64,000 nt of DNA from the NCBI RefSeq assembly GCF_022808675.1, contig NZ_JAKZKV010000008.1, forward strand, positions 66,711 through 130,710. Direction: 5' to 3'. The DNA is from Parabacteroides sp. FAFU027. GTDB taxonomy: Bacteria > Bacteroidota > Bacteroidia > Bacteroidales > UBA7332. Positions within the stretch are counted from its first letter, which is position 1, and each line of letters begins with the position of its first letter. The notes under the pieces were generated by a model. It was not told where the DNA came from, ran no database searches, and worked only from the letters and a program-made list of their open reading frames with translations. The position numbers and the translations under genes are program-made. This document shows positions 1 through 8,044 of the stretch, one piece after another.

Positions 1-1369
1 CACTGGTTGTATTAGCCGGGAGTGAAGTCGAACCTAAAGTTATGCCGGCAGGAGCTGTAATTGTGATCGGAGCTGACAGATTGGCTGCTGCAACAGTAAA
101 CGATGAAGGAGTCTTGTAAATATCATCATAATTGAGTGATGCAACTGAAGCTGTTAAAACAGGAGTTACCACCGGTCCGAAATAATAGAGTCTGAAATTA
201 TCAAACCCGGTCCAGTTACAAGCTACCGTACCTTGCAGCGCATATCCAATTGTCAATGTTCCGTCTGCAACATAAGCGTAATCACAATTATAATCGTTTC
301 CTGAGGAAATTTCAGCAGAAGATGCTCCGGCAGTAATAAATGCACCGGTATGAAGTGGGTTGGCTCCGGCTTGTTGAACGGCATGACCCGAAGCTACGAT
401 ACCATACAATCCATTTGTAAGGCCTGATACAGTTTGAGTGATACTGCCTGTACCTAAATTTCCTCCTCCAGAGGTCCATTTCTCACAGAAATAGGTACCA
501 TCTTTTACCCAGCCTTGTCCCGGAGTATTACTTTGTAAAGCAAAGCTTCCACTATTGGTCCACCCTGTAAAACTATTCGTTTCAAAACTTGGATTAGTAA
601 TAGAAGAAGTCACTTCTGTTCTTCCAAGCACAGTCAACAGATTAGCAGCAGCTGCGTTGATATCAGCTGTTACGCCAGCATTGTAAGTGGTGATATAAGA
701 TGCAATGTCAATGCCACCTCTGAGTTTTGCGTAGGTCATGTATCTATCCAACAACACTCTTGCATTATAGAGGTCAAAATCTGCCTGAGACACAAATTTC
801 CACTGGATATAACTATCACCGCTGGTTCTGTTAAATCTCACAACATTAGCAATACCCTTGTTTGTTGACTCTGTGGTTGCACTTGAACCCAGATATTGCG
901 ATGCCATATAACCTGCAAAAGTACTTGGTGCCTGAATGGTGTAAATGTTATTTATTGCATCTGTCAATACGACATCCCAGGTATTGTTTGATGAATTATC
1001 AGTATAAACATCACCGGAGTTAGGGTCTGTACTGGCCGCAAACAGATAGTTATTAGAAACATTGGAGCCATTATTATACTGGAATGTCCAGATTGAGCCG
1101 GAGGTGTTTGTCGGAGTCCATTTAATAATTGTTGCAGGAGTTGCGTTAGCAGTAGGTGTTGCTGACACTACTGCCTGCATAGCCCAGTATCCACCACGGT
1201 TTAAGAATCCTTTTGAACCCACATTATAGATATAATAGGTGGTTCCGGATACCGGGACACTTCCGTTGTAAGTAGGAGCTGTCCACGTCTGGGCACTACT
1301 GTTCGCAATACTCAATACGCCGAGTATAGCTAGTAAAAGCCCGCATTTCAGGTAGTTTTTCAATCTCAT
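1..1369 (-). CDS. Secreted multidomain protein with lectin/CBM-like and Ig-like domains (C-terminus outside window)
   Basis: The frame opens at an ATG at 1369 and stays open to the left edge, giving about 456 residues without a stop. Residues 1-24 form a Sec signal peptide ending SSAQT. Residues about 35-210 start YYIYNVGSKGFLNRGGYW, which resembles the beta-trefoil-like N-terminal module of Bacteroidota hydrolases and adhesins. Residues about 255-390 begin with NPSFETNSFTGW and end DNFRLYYFG, the pattern of a CBM4/9-like jelly roll. From about residue 405 comes an Ig-like repeat (SFTVAAANLSAPITITAPAG) common in T9SS-exported proteins. No catalytic motif is visible in this part; an enzyme domain or sorting tail may lie beyond the edge. 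It is the last gene of the co-directional series and has a 730-bp untranslated region upstream. Protein identity is not recognised; the domain assignments are by eye. Confidence 0.75.
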   Translation of the reverse strand, partial: MRLKNYLKCGLLLAILGVLSIANSSAQTWTAPTYNGSVPVSGTTYYIYNVGSKGFLNRGGYWAMQAVVSATPTANATPATIIKWTPTNTSGSIWTFQYNNGSNVSNNYLFAASTDPNSGDVYTDNSSNNTWDVVLTDAINNIYTIQAPSTFAGYMASQYLGSSATTESTNKGIANVVRFNRTSGDSYIQWKFVSQADFDLYNARVLLDRYMTYAKLRGGIDIASYITTYNAGVTADINAAAANLLTVLGRTEVTSSITNPSFETNSFTGWTNSGSFALQSNTPGQGWVKDGTYFCEKWTSGGGNLGTGSITQTVSGLTNGLYGIVASGHAVQQAGANPLHTGAFITAGASSAEISSGNDYNCDYAYVADGTLTIGYALQGTVACNWTGFDNFRLYYFGPVVTPVLTASVASLNYDDIYKTPSSFTVAAANLSAPITITAPAGITLGSTSLPANTTS

Positions 1370-1666
1370 AGAATAAAATTTAATTGATTAATAAAATGCA
1401 CTCCAACTTCTATTCTGGTAAACAAAAAGCTATTGTGCGTTTTCGATGAATATTTGTATTGATAATAATCAGGATCAAATGTGTATCGAGAAAATACACT
1501 GATGCAAGGAGAGAGATAACAACTTTCTCATGATAGGAATTTAAGGGTTAAACTATTTGGCCAGATCCTATATTGCAATCACATAAAAAGAGTTTCTTCT
1601 GATTGTCTGTATCTTGATTAGGCTCAGTTGCAAACATAGGCAAAGCAGAGACATTACACCGCTTCA

Positions 1667-1700
1667 AAATCGGTCATTCACAGAACACAAATCGGTCATT
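1667..1700. promoter_or_regulatory. Perfect 12-bp direct repeat, 22-bp period (candidate operator)
   Basis: The sequence AAATCGGTCATT occurs at 1667-1678 and again at 1689-1700. The starts are 22 bp apart, about two helical turns. This arrangement suits a tandem-binding AraC-type DNA-binding domain such as those of hybrid two-component regulators of PULs. The pair lies just upstream of a TAnnTTTG -7-like element (1638-1631, minus strand). Regulatory function is inferred; only the repeat is seen. Confidence 0.45.
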
Positions 1701-1837
1701 ATGCAATTCGCACCCTATCTATAAGCCGACTATGTACAGCTACCCCCCTACTAGACATCTCATAGGACATTCTATCCAAATAAGAAGACGATAAAACGTT
1801 TCCTGATTCTCATTTTTCAATGAGGGAATAAATACAA

Positions 1838-1874
1838 AAAGCAGCTCCAGACACTTTATTGCTGAAACTGCTTT
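1838..1874 (-). terminator. Hairpin terminator after GH44 gene
   Basis: Inverted arms AAAGCAG (1838-1844) and CTGCTTT (1868-1874). On the minus strand the hairpin runs into TTTTTGTATTTATT. It lies about 230 bp past the GH44 stop codon, so assignment to that transcript is tentative. Confidence 0.5.
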
Positions 1875-2101
1875 CTAATTGTTTCTATCGATACGTTTGT
1901 TTACGTTGGCTTGGATCTGTTATAAGCGAGGAATAAACGGTGCATTTCACAGACACTGAGCAGTAAGAAATAGTGAAGCCAATTAGGATTGCGACAAATC
2001 CGAAACAAGAAACCTTTCTAACTCTAACGTTTTGGAATAATTTATTCGCAATTCAAAAAGGCTTGACTATAAAAGTATCAAATTGATTTTACCAAGTTAT
2101 C

Positions 2102-4435
2102 CTATTGCCTTTTGATTATCTTGAATGACTTTGCCCAATTTACACCTTGTACCCTAACAATATATAAATCAGGCTTCAGCGAAGCGCCCATAATCATCAA
2201 GCTTGACACTGACGACGAACTGACACTCTCAACGTCTTTGCCAATTTTGTCATATACTGCGATTCTTACGACATCACTTGGGTTATCTACTTTTACATTG
2301 AAAGTTGATGTGAATGAGGTTGGGTATATCAACACATTGTCACCGGTGTTCTCAACCGGTTGAACCTCTGTAGCCACCGACTTCACCAACTGCGGACCAG
2401 CAAGCGTTGTAACTGTCCAAACCTGATTATTGTTACTACTTCTCTTATACTGGCACAAATTAGAGCCGTTAGTTGTATAACCCATACCATCAATATACAA
2501 TCCTGAAGTTCTGTTTTTGAATTTAAAATTAGTCCCTGTGGCAACTTGCTGCCATTGTTGATTATTGCTGGCACTACTAACTTTTTGAGCTACAACGGAA
2601 CCATTGGTGCTGCTACCCAATCCATCTAAATACAACCCACTGGCTTTATTTCTAATTTTTACGTAGCTGCCTACCGTTTCGATAACCCATTGCTGAGCAT
2701 CACTGCCACTATTACTCCACTGTCCGGCTGTTGAACCGTCAGTATATCTGCCCATGCCATCGGCCAATAATGAGGTAGCAACATTTTTCAGCGTAGAATA
2801 TGTAACAGTAGGAGGAACGCCTTTCAAAAGCAGAATAGCCGTTGTAGAGAGTGCCGGAACGGTTATGGTAAGAGAATTTGAACTTACGGCTACCGTACTT
2901 GGTTTCAGCGCATTTTGTGTTTCAGACACAAAAGTCTCTGTTGTTGGCAACGATGACAATTGCAATGTCTTGTAATTTCCATTGCTAACATTAAAATTGC
3001 TCAAATTGATTGTTACATTTTGAGAAGCTGTCATATCGCGGTTTACAAGTATCACTGTTAACGAGTCAGCATTCTGGTTTACCGAAGAATAAGCCGATAC
3101 TGTATTTTCTGCGCTGGAAGTACTGGAAACACTGAATTGTTTAGCATTTTTAAACAAGTGCAACGTTTCCCACATACCGATAGACCAGTTCCAGGGTGAA
3201 AATAATTCAACACCATTGTTTGCAAATGTGCCCAGATGTGAAGCGTATATTACAGATTCAATGTTTGGGTTGCTGTTTGTGGTCATTGTACCCCATTCGC
3301 TTACTCCGGTTGTAATGCCATGGTTTGCACCAAATTCTTCGTTTAACCAACCGTTGATACGTTTGAAAATATATTGTTGTTTAAGCGATGTATCCCATCC
3401 GCCGGTACTTGTATAAATACCATTTGAACCCGGATAAACATACGTTGTATCATAATAAATCCGATGCCCCTGCAATGCCTCTGTATTGTTGTTATAAAAT
3501 GGATAATTGTGAATATCAACAACGTCAACCAATTTGATTCCAGTTGCTTTATACTCATCACCCAGACGTTTTATGAAGTACTCAATCCATGGGTAATAAC
3601 GGCCATTGATGTATATACTTTCAGATGACCATTTGTACCATTGCCATTCGGAAGTTGCAACAGGACCGCAAAGTTTAATGCCCGGATACAAAGCTTTTGC
3701 CTTTTTGGCCAATTCGATGTAACGATCCATAAATGCAGAAGCGGATATTAATGTTGGCATAGCATAATCATGCGTACCATTCCATACATCTACCTCGTTG
3801 TCCATATTCCAATAAAGGAATTTAGCCGGGTTCAAGCCTAAACCATTTGCACCAAACCAGTGAGGAAGGATGGCCACTGAAGAATCGGCAGGCCAAGGTT
3901 GAGTGAACAAATTAATGTCTCCGTCAACAAGTGCCTTACTTCCCCCGGCTGGGTCAGGCGTTCCCCCTCCGGCTAAATTTTGACCAAAACCATTAAAACC
4001 CGGGTGTGCTTGCATGTATGCCCAGTCATTGAAATTATTATTTGTGTTGGATGCGACTCTACCCAGCAACTGGAAAGCAAACATGCCCTGCAAGCTGGAA
4101 TAGTTGCTATTAATGTTTTGTGCCTTTGCATCCCAGTCTTCGGCATACACATTATTAAACCAGTCGGGAGAAACCGTAATTTTTTTTCGCCAGTTGTAAC
4201 CTGTGGCGTTATTGCCGTGGTTCATCCGCGAAAAGTGTAGCCCCGCATCTATGTAAAACTGCACAGGATTTGCTAGGTCGTCATTTTTCCCGTAGATGCT
4301 CGGGGAAATCAGGCGTTTGTTTTGCGCAGCATCTACGGATATAGTTACTGACTGCGACCAAGCACTCACGGACATTAGAAGTCCGATTGCCAAACTCATT
4401 AAACTGAGTTTTCTAAAAGCTAATTGTTTTTTCAT
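2102..4435 (-). CDS. GH44-like endo-glucanase/xyloglucanase with CBM13 (ricin) domain and T9SS tail
   Basis: About 777 residues. The start at 4435 (MKKQLAFRKL) is chosen because a Sec signal peptide follows directly (ends SVSAWSQ); an ATG 54 bp upstream adds a non-signal-like leader. The catalytic region, about residues 30-540, carries YWNMDNEVDVW with Glu214 as probable acid/base and GVSEWGT with Glu380 as probable nucleophile. The spacing of 166 is close to that in characterised GH44 enzymes (known family: endo-beta-1,4-glucanases often active on xyloglucan). Residues about 545-680 form a ricin-type beta-trefoil with QQWVIE, QQWQQV and QVWTV motifs (CBM13-like). The last 75 residues are a T9SS sorting domain (IYPTSFTSTFNVKV to SFKIIKRQ). 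It follows the GH3 gene after a strong terminator, so it is probably its own transcript. Inferred role: surface backbone cleavage of xyloglucan or glucan. Confidence 0.8.
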   Translation of the reverse strand: MKKQLAFRKLSLMSLAIGLLMSVSAWSQSVTISVDAAQNKRLISPSIYGKNDDLANPVQFYIDAGLHFSRMNHGNNATGYNWRKKITVSPDWFNNVYAEDWDAKAQNINSNYSSLQGMFAFQLLGRVASNTNNNFNDWAYMQAHPGFNGFGQNLAGGGTPDPAGGSKALVDGDINLFTQPWPADSSVAILPHWFGANGLGLNPAKFLYWNMDNEVDVWNGTHDYAMPTLISASAFMDRYIELAKKAKALYPGIKLCGPVATSEWQWYKWSSESIYINGRYYPWIEYFIKRLGDEYKATGIKLVDVVDIHNYPFYNNNTEALQGHRIYYDTTYVYPGSNGIYTSTGGWDTSLKQQYIFKRINGWLNEEFGANHGITTGVSEWGTMTTNSNPNIESVIYASHLGTFANNGVELFSPWNWSIGMWETLHLFKNAKQFSVSSTSSAENTVSAYSSVNQNADSLTVILVNRDMTASQNVTINLSNFNVSNGNYKTLQLSSLPTTETFVSETQNALKPSTVAVSSNSLTITVPALSTTAILLLKGVPPTVTYSTLKNVATSLLADGMGRYTDGSTAGQWSNSGSDAQQWVIETVGSYVKIRNKASGLYLDGLGSSTNGSVVAQKVSSASNNQQWQQVATGTNFKFKNRTSGLYIDGMGYTTNGSNLCQYKRSSNNNQVWTVTTLAGPQLVKSVATEVQPVENTGDNVLIYPTSFTSTFNVKVDNPSDVVRIAVYDKIGKDVESVSSSSVSSLMIMGASLKPDLYIVRVQGVNWAKSFKIIKRQ

Positions 4436-4604
4436 GTAATAGAGATTAATAATTAAACATTGATATTTAACTTGTGCGACGTTGCACAAAGCTTTTCTTT
4501 AATGAAAAATGTTAATTCGGTCAACAAAATAATATGGTAACTAATAAGATTTAGGTATTACATGCCATCGGCTAACTACTTAGAAATAATAAATATAGAC
4601 AAAT

Positions 4605-4636
4605 AGTCCAGATTCAGCCCCGGCTGAATCTGGACT
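4605..4636 (-). terminator. Perfect 15-bp stem terminator after GH3 gene
   Basis: Arms 4605-4619 and 4622-4636 are perfect inverted complements (AGTCCAGATTCAGCC and its reverse complement). The left end of the TAA stop is 7 bp away. On the minus strand it is followed by an AT-rich tail (ATTTGTCTATATTTATT). A strong intrinsic terminator for the block ending with the GH3 gene. Confidence 0.85.
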
Positions 4637-4642
4637 TTGGAT

Positions 4643-6838
4643 TTACAGCACTTTGACGTCCACTTTTCCTTTTATATCACGAGATGAGCGACCGAGCAAA
4701 AGCGAGTAGCTTCCGGATTCCACTTCCCATGCTTGCTTAGATTCGTTGTAATAGGCAAAACTGCTCACGGGCACTTCGATGTTTACGGTTTTACTTTCGC
4801 CTGCTTTCAGGAATGTTTTCTTGAAAGCTTTGAGTTCTTTTGCCGCGCGAGCCACTACTGATTTCGATTTGCTTACATAGAGTTGCGCTGTTTCAGCTCC
4901 ATCTACTTTTCCTGTATTGGTGAGCGTAAACGACACTTTTACTGTTCCGTCGGCTTTTACCTCATTAACATCAACTGAAGGTTTGGAATAAACAAAAGTG
5001 GTATAACTCAACCCATAACCGAAAGGAAACAGCGGTTCTATCTTCTTCGTTTCCAACCAACGGTACCCAACCAGGATGTCTTCTTTGTATTGCACATTCA
5101 CGCTGTCGCCGGGATAGCAAAGTTTATCAAATGCATGAGCACCGATATCGGTAAGTTTTTTAGGAAATGAAAATGGTAATTTTCCGGAAGGATTCACATC
5201 GCCCGAAAGCACATCGACCAACGCATTGCCGGCTTCGGAGCCAAGATGCCATGTTTGAACAACGGCAGGTGTTTTATCCAACCATGGCATAGTAATAGCG
5301 TTGCCACTTGAGAAAACAACCACCACGTTTTTGTTTACCTGCTCAATAGAAGCTATCAGTTTGTCTTCGCCAAATGGCAAACTGAGCGATTTGCGGTCGC
5401 CGCTTTCGCAGTCCTGAAAATAATTCTTATTCAAGCCTCCTACAAAAATCACAAGATCCGCAGTTTTGGCAAGTTCAACGGCTGCATTCAACAAGGAATC
5501 AGCATTTAATTTTGAAGCTTCTTCCCTTCCATAAAGTGATGGACCTGAAGCATAACCCATGCTGTAAACCACATGTTCTTTGCCATACTTACTTATAATG
5601 CCCTGCAACGGAGTAACTTCATAAGCTACTTTGAGTGAGGTAGATCCTCCACCTACCACCAAACTACGACTTGCATTCTCGCCAATAACAGCAATTTTCT
5701 TGTATTTCCCAACAGGAATTGGCAGCATATTATGCTCATTTTTCAACAAGACAATGGCTTCCTGTGCAATTTTGCGTGCAGCTTCGCTATGCTCTGGCGA
5801 CACAAAACGTCCAAACGGACGATTGGCACTCATGGTGGTGCGGAAAATCATGCGCAAAATCCGGCGGGCTTTATCATCGAGTTTTGCCATTTCGTATTTA
5901 CCGCTTTTAATCCCTTTCAAAAAAGGATCAGCTAGATAGTAACTTGAGAATGGGAAATGTCCTTGCGTTGTCAAACCATTGGTATAAGTACCCATTTCAA
6001 TGTCAAGACCATTGTTTACAGCCTCGTCGGTGTTGTGTACGCCACCCCAGTCGCTCACCACCACTCCATCGAACTTCCAATCTTGTTTCAGGATTTTATT
6101 CAACAATAAGTCGTTATGACAACAATGTTCGCCACGGAATTTGTTATATGCGCCCATGATCGACCACACTTTTCCTTCCTGAACGGCCGCTTTGAAAGCG
6201 GGCAAATAGATTTCTTGTAATGCGCGGTCGCTTAGGTTGACATTGATTTCACCACGGCATATTTCCTGATTATTGAGTGCAAAATGCTTTACACAAGCTG
6301 CCACACCACAAGATTGTACTCCCTGAATATACGGAACCACCATGCGCGAAGCCAAATACGGATCTTCGCCCATGTATTCGAAGTTACGACCATTCAGCGG
6401 ACTGCGGTAGATATTCACGCCCGGCCCCAACAACATGGTCTTTTCGCGGTGACGGGCTTCTTCGCCAATTGACTTTCCGAAAAGCGATGCCATTTCGGGA
6501 TTAAATGTGGCTGCCAAAGCCGTGAGAGCAGGAAAAGCGGTACAGGAGTCATTCGCCCATTGAGCACTGCTCCATTCATCCCATAATTTTTCATCGCTCA
6601 CCCCGTGCGAACCATCCGACGACCATACGTCAGGAATACCCAAACGTGCAACGCCTTTGGAGCTAAATTTTGATTGCGCATGGCACATCGCCACTTTTTC
6701 CTCGGTGGTCATGAGCGAAAGGGCATTTTCCACCCGTTGTTCAATCGGTTTTGTCACGTCAAGGTAAACAGGCGTTTTTTGTTGTGCGGAAACCATTAAC
6801 GAGGCTCCGAGTAAAATGATTGAAAGTGTTGATTTCAT
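4643..6838 (-). CDS. GH3 beta-glucosidase, periplasmic
   Basis: 731 residues: Sec signal peptide (MKSTLSIILLGASLMVSAQQ), an N-terminal TIM barrel, an alpha/beta sandwich, and a C-terminal fibronectin-III-like domain (about 625-725) with FPFGYGLSYTTF before it. The nucleophile is Asp263 in VVSDWGG. The likely acid/base is Glu478 in DCESGDRKSL. The sequence between GRNFEYMGEDPYL and KHFALNNQE is typical of beta-glucosidases that remove glucose from the non-reducing end of oligosaccharides. No lipobox and no T9SS tail, so periplasmic location is inferred. It is the last gene of the block GH42-GH31-GH5-GH3 and is followed by a strong terminator. Inferred role: hydrolysis of the unbranched or debranched glucose units of xyloglucan oligosaccharides. 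Confidence 0.9.
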   Translation of the reverse strand: MKSTLSIILLGASLMVSAQQKTPVYLDVTKPIEQRVENALSLMTTEEKVAMCHAQSKFSSKGVARLGIPDVWSSDGSHGVSDEKLWDEWSSAQWANDSCTAFPALTALAATFNPEMASLFGKSIGEEARHREKTMLLGPGVNIYRSPLNGRNFEYMGEDPYLASRMVVPYIQGVQSCGVAACVKHFALNNQEICRGEINVNLSDRALQEIYLPAFKAAVQEGKVWSIMGAYNKFRGEHCCHNDLLLNKILKQDWKFDGVVVSDWGGVHNTDEAVNNGLDIEMGTYTNGLTTQGHFPFSSYYLADPFLKGIKSGKYEMAKLDDKARRILRMIFRTTMSANRPFGRFVSPEHSEAARKIAQEAIVLLKNEHNMLPIPVGKYKKIAVIGENASRSLVVGGGSTSLKVAYEVTPLQGIISKYGKEHVVYSMGYASGPSLYGREEASKLNADSLLNAAVELAKTADLVIFVGGLNKNYFQDCESGDRKSLSLPFGEDKLIASIEQVNKNVVVVFSSGNAITMPWLDKTPAVVQTWHLGSEAGNALVDVLSGDVNPSGKLPFSFPKKLTDIGAHAFDKLCYPGDSVNVQYKEDILVGYRWLETKKIEPLFPFGYGLSYTTFVYSKPSVDVNEVKADGTVKVSFTLTNTGKVDGAETAQLYVSKSKSVVARAAKELKAFKKTFLKAGESKTVNIEVPVSSFAYYNESKQAWEVESGSYSLLLGRSSRDIKGKVDVKVL

Positions 6839-6862
6839 TATATTATTTTAAAGAACAGATAG

Positions 6863-7990
6863 TTAGTATTTGTAGCGAACCGATTCTTTTTCGCCTTGCA
6901 TAATGGCATTTAGAACAGCACTGTCAACCTGTCTGCTTGTTTTTCTATTGTATAACAAACCCGGCACATCCCAGCAAACAGGAATCAATCCCTTATTCAA
7001 AGCCGTTTTCACGGTATATCTGTAATAATATTCAATAGATGCATTGTGTAAGGCCTGATCGGAAGGGTTAGAAAGTCTCTTTCTGAATGCGCCAAATTCG
7101 CCAATAATCACCGGAATTCCTTTGTCCACAAACTTGGTTTTCATGCTTTCAAACTTCTTGTCCACATCATTTTCTTCACCCCACGTGGCATTACGGATTG
7201 TGTCGGTGGCCGAATGATTGTTCTTTCCCCAATAGTAAGCTATTTTACCCCAATCTGCATCTTTTTCCATCAAGCAAAATTGATAAGGGCTATAATAATG
7301 CACTTCCACCATCATTCTGTTCGCAACCTTATCTTTGGGCAATGTATTCATCAGTTTATTCGTTTCATCAATATCGGTAGAAGGCCCCTGCACAATCAAC
7401 GTGCGCAAACTGTTGTTACCACCAGTGGCTCTGACTGCATCAATAAAGGTTTGATGGTATGACAGCAATACGGACATTTGTACCGAATCGTGCGCACTCG
7501 GTTCATTGGCACTGGCAAAAAGCAAACGTTCATCGTAGTTTTTGAAATAGTTGGCAATCTGTGTCCAATAGGCATATTGTCTTTTGTTTACAATAGCCTG
7601 ATTAGCTTTATTAATGCGGTTTTCCAACCAACCTTTATCCCAGTGCATGTTCAGAATCACGTACATATCGTTATTTATGCAATAATCAACCACTTCCTTT
7701 ACACGGTCAATCCAGGCTTTATGAATAACGCTGGTAACTGTGTCGGAATGGATAAACCACGAAACCGGAAGCCGCACCGTGTTAAAACCAGCCGCCTTTA
7801 CGGAATCGATTAACTGCTTTGAGGTGTGTCCTGCCCCCCAGGCACCCTCCCCGCCAATGGCCTCAAGGGTATTGCCTAAGTTCCAGCCAACAGTCATTTT
7901 GTTGGCAATTTGTTGTGCCGTTGACATTTTTGCATTTGCCGGAAAAGTAATTGTAATCAGCAATGCAATTACTAAGAATATATTTTTCAT
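6863..7990 (-). CDS. GH5 endo-beta-glucanase/xyloglucanase (subfamily 4-like)
   Basis: 375 residues with a Sec signal peptide ending PANAK. The single TIM barrel shows MTVGWNLGNTLEAIG near the N-terminus and FNTVRLPVSW, both typical of GH5 endoglucanases. The acid/base is Glu163 in SANEPS and the nucleophile Glu298 in IIGEFGAF. The N-terminal NLGNTLEA pattern is common in subfamily GH5_4, which holds many xyloglucanases, but I cannot confirm the subfamily. There is no BACON or CBM domain, no lipobox and no T9SS tail, unlike the lipoprotein GH5 of gut xyloglucan loci. It therefore may act in the periplasm on imported oligosaccharides rather than on polymer. It lies 24 bp from the GH3 gene and 54 bp from the GH31 gene, so co-transcription is likely. 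Confidence 0.87.
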   Translation of the reverse strand: MKNIFLVIALLITITFPANAKMSTAQQIANKMTVGWNLGNTLEAIGGEGAWGAGHTSKQLIDSVKAAGFNTVRLPVSWFIHSDTVTSVIHKAWIDRVKEVVDYCINNDMYVILNMHWDKGWLENRINKANQAIVNKRQYAYWTQIANYFKNYDERLLFASANEPSAHDSVQMSVLLSYHQTFIDAVRATGGNNSLRTLIVQGPSTDIDETNKLMNTLPKDKVANRMMVEVHYYSPYQFCLMEKDADWGKIAYYWGKNNHSATDTIRNATWGEENDVDKKFESMKTKFVDKGIPVIIGEFGAFRKRLSNPSDQALHNASIEYYYRYTVKTALNKGLIPVCWDVPGLLYNRKTSRQVDSAVLNAIMQGEKESVRYKY

Positions 7991-8044
7991 AATATCAAAT
8001 CAATTCTTTTATATCAATACAAGTTGATCTCAGAGTTTATTCGG

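Larger units (their letters stand above)
1370..2101. other. Long intergenic region with terminator and probable promoter/operator, no gene
   Basis: No convincing coding frame was found here. It separates the GH44 gene from the leftmost gene. It holds a terminator-like hairpin (1838-1874), a 12-bp direct repeat pair (1667-1700) and, on the minus strand, TATGTTTG at 1638-1631, which fits the Bacteroidota -7 consensus TAnnTTTG. No correctly spaced -33 TTTG was found, so an activator-dependent promoter for the leftmost gene is an inference. Confidence 0.5.

Noticed and set aside
1667-1700. Short CRISPR-like array
   Set aside because: Only two copies of a 12-bp unit with a 10-bp spacer; no further units and no cas genes.
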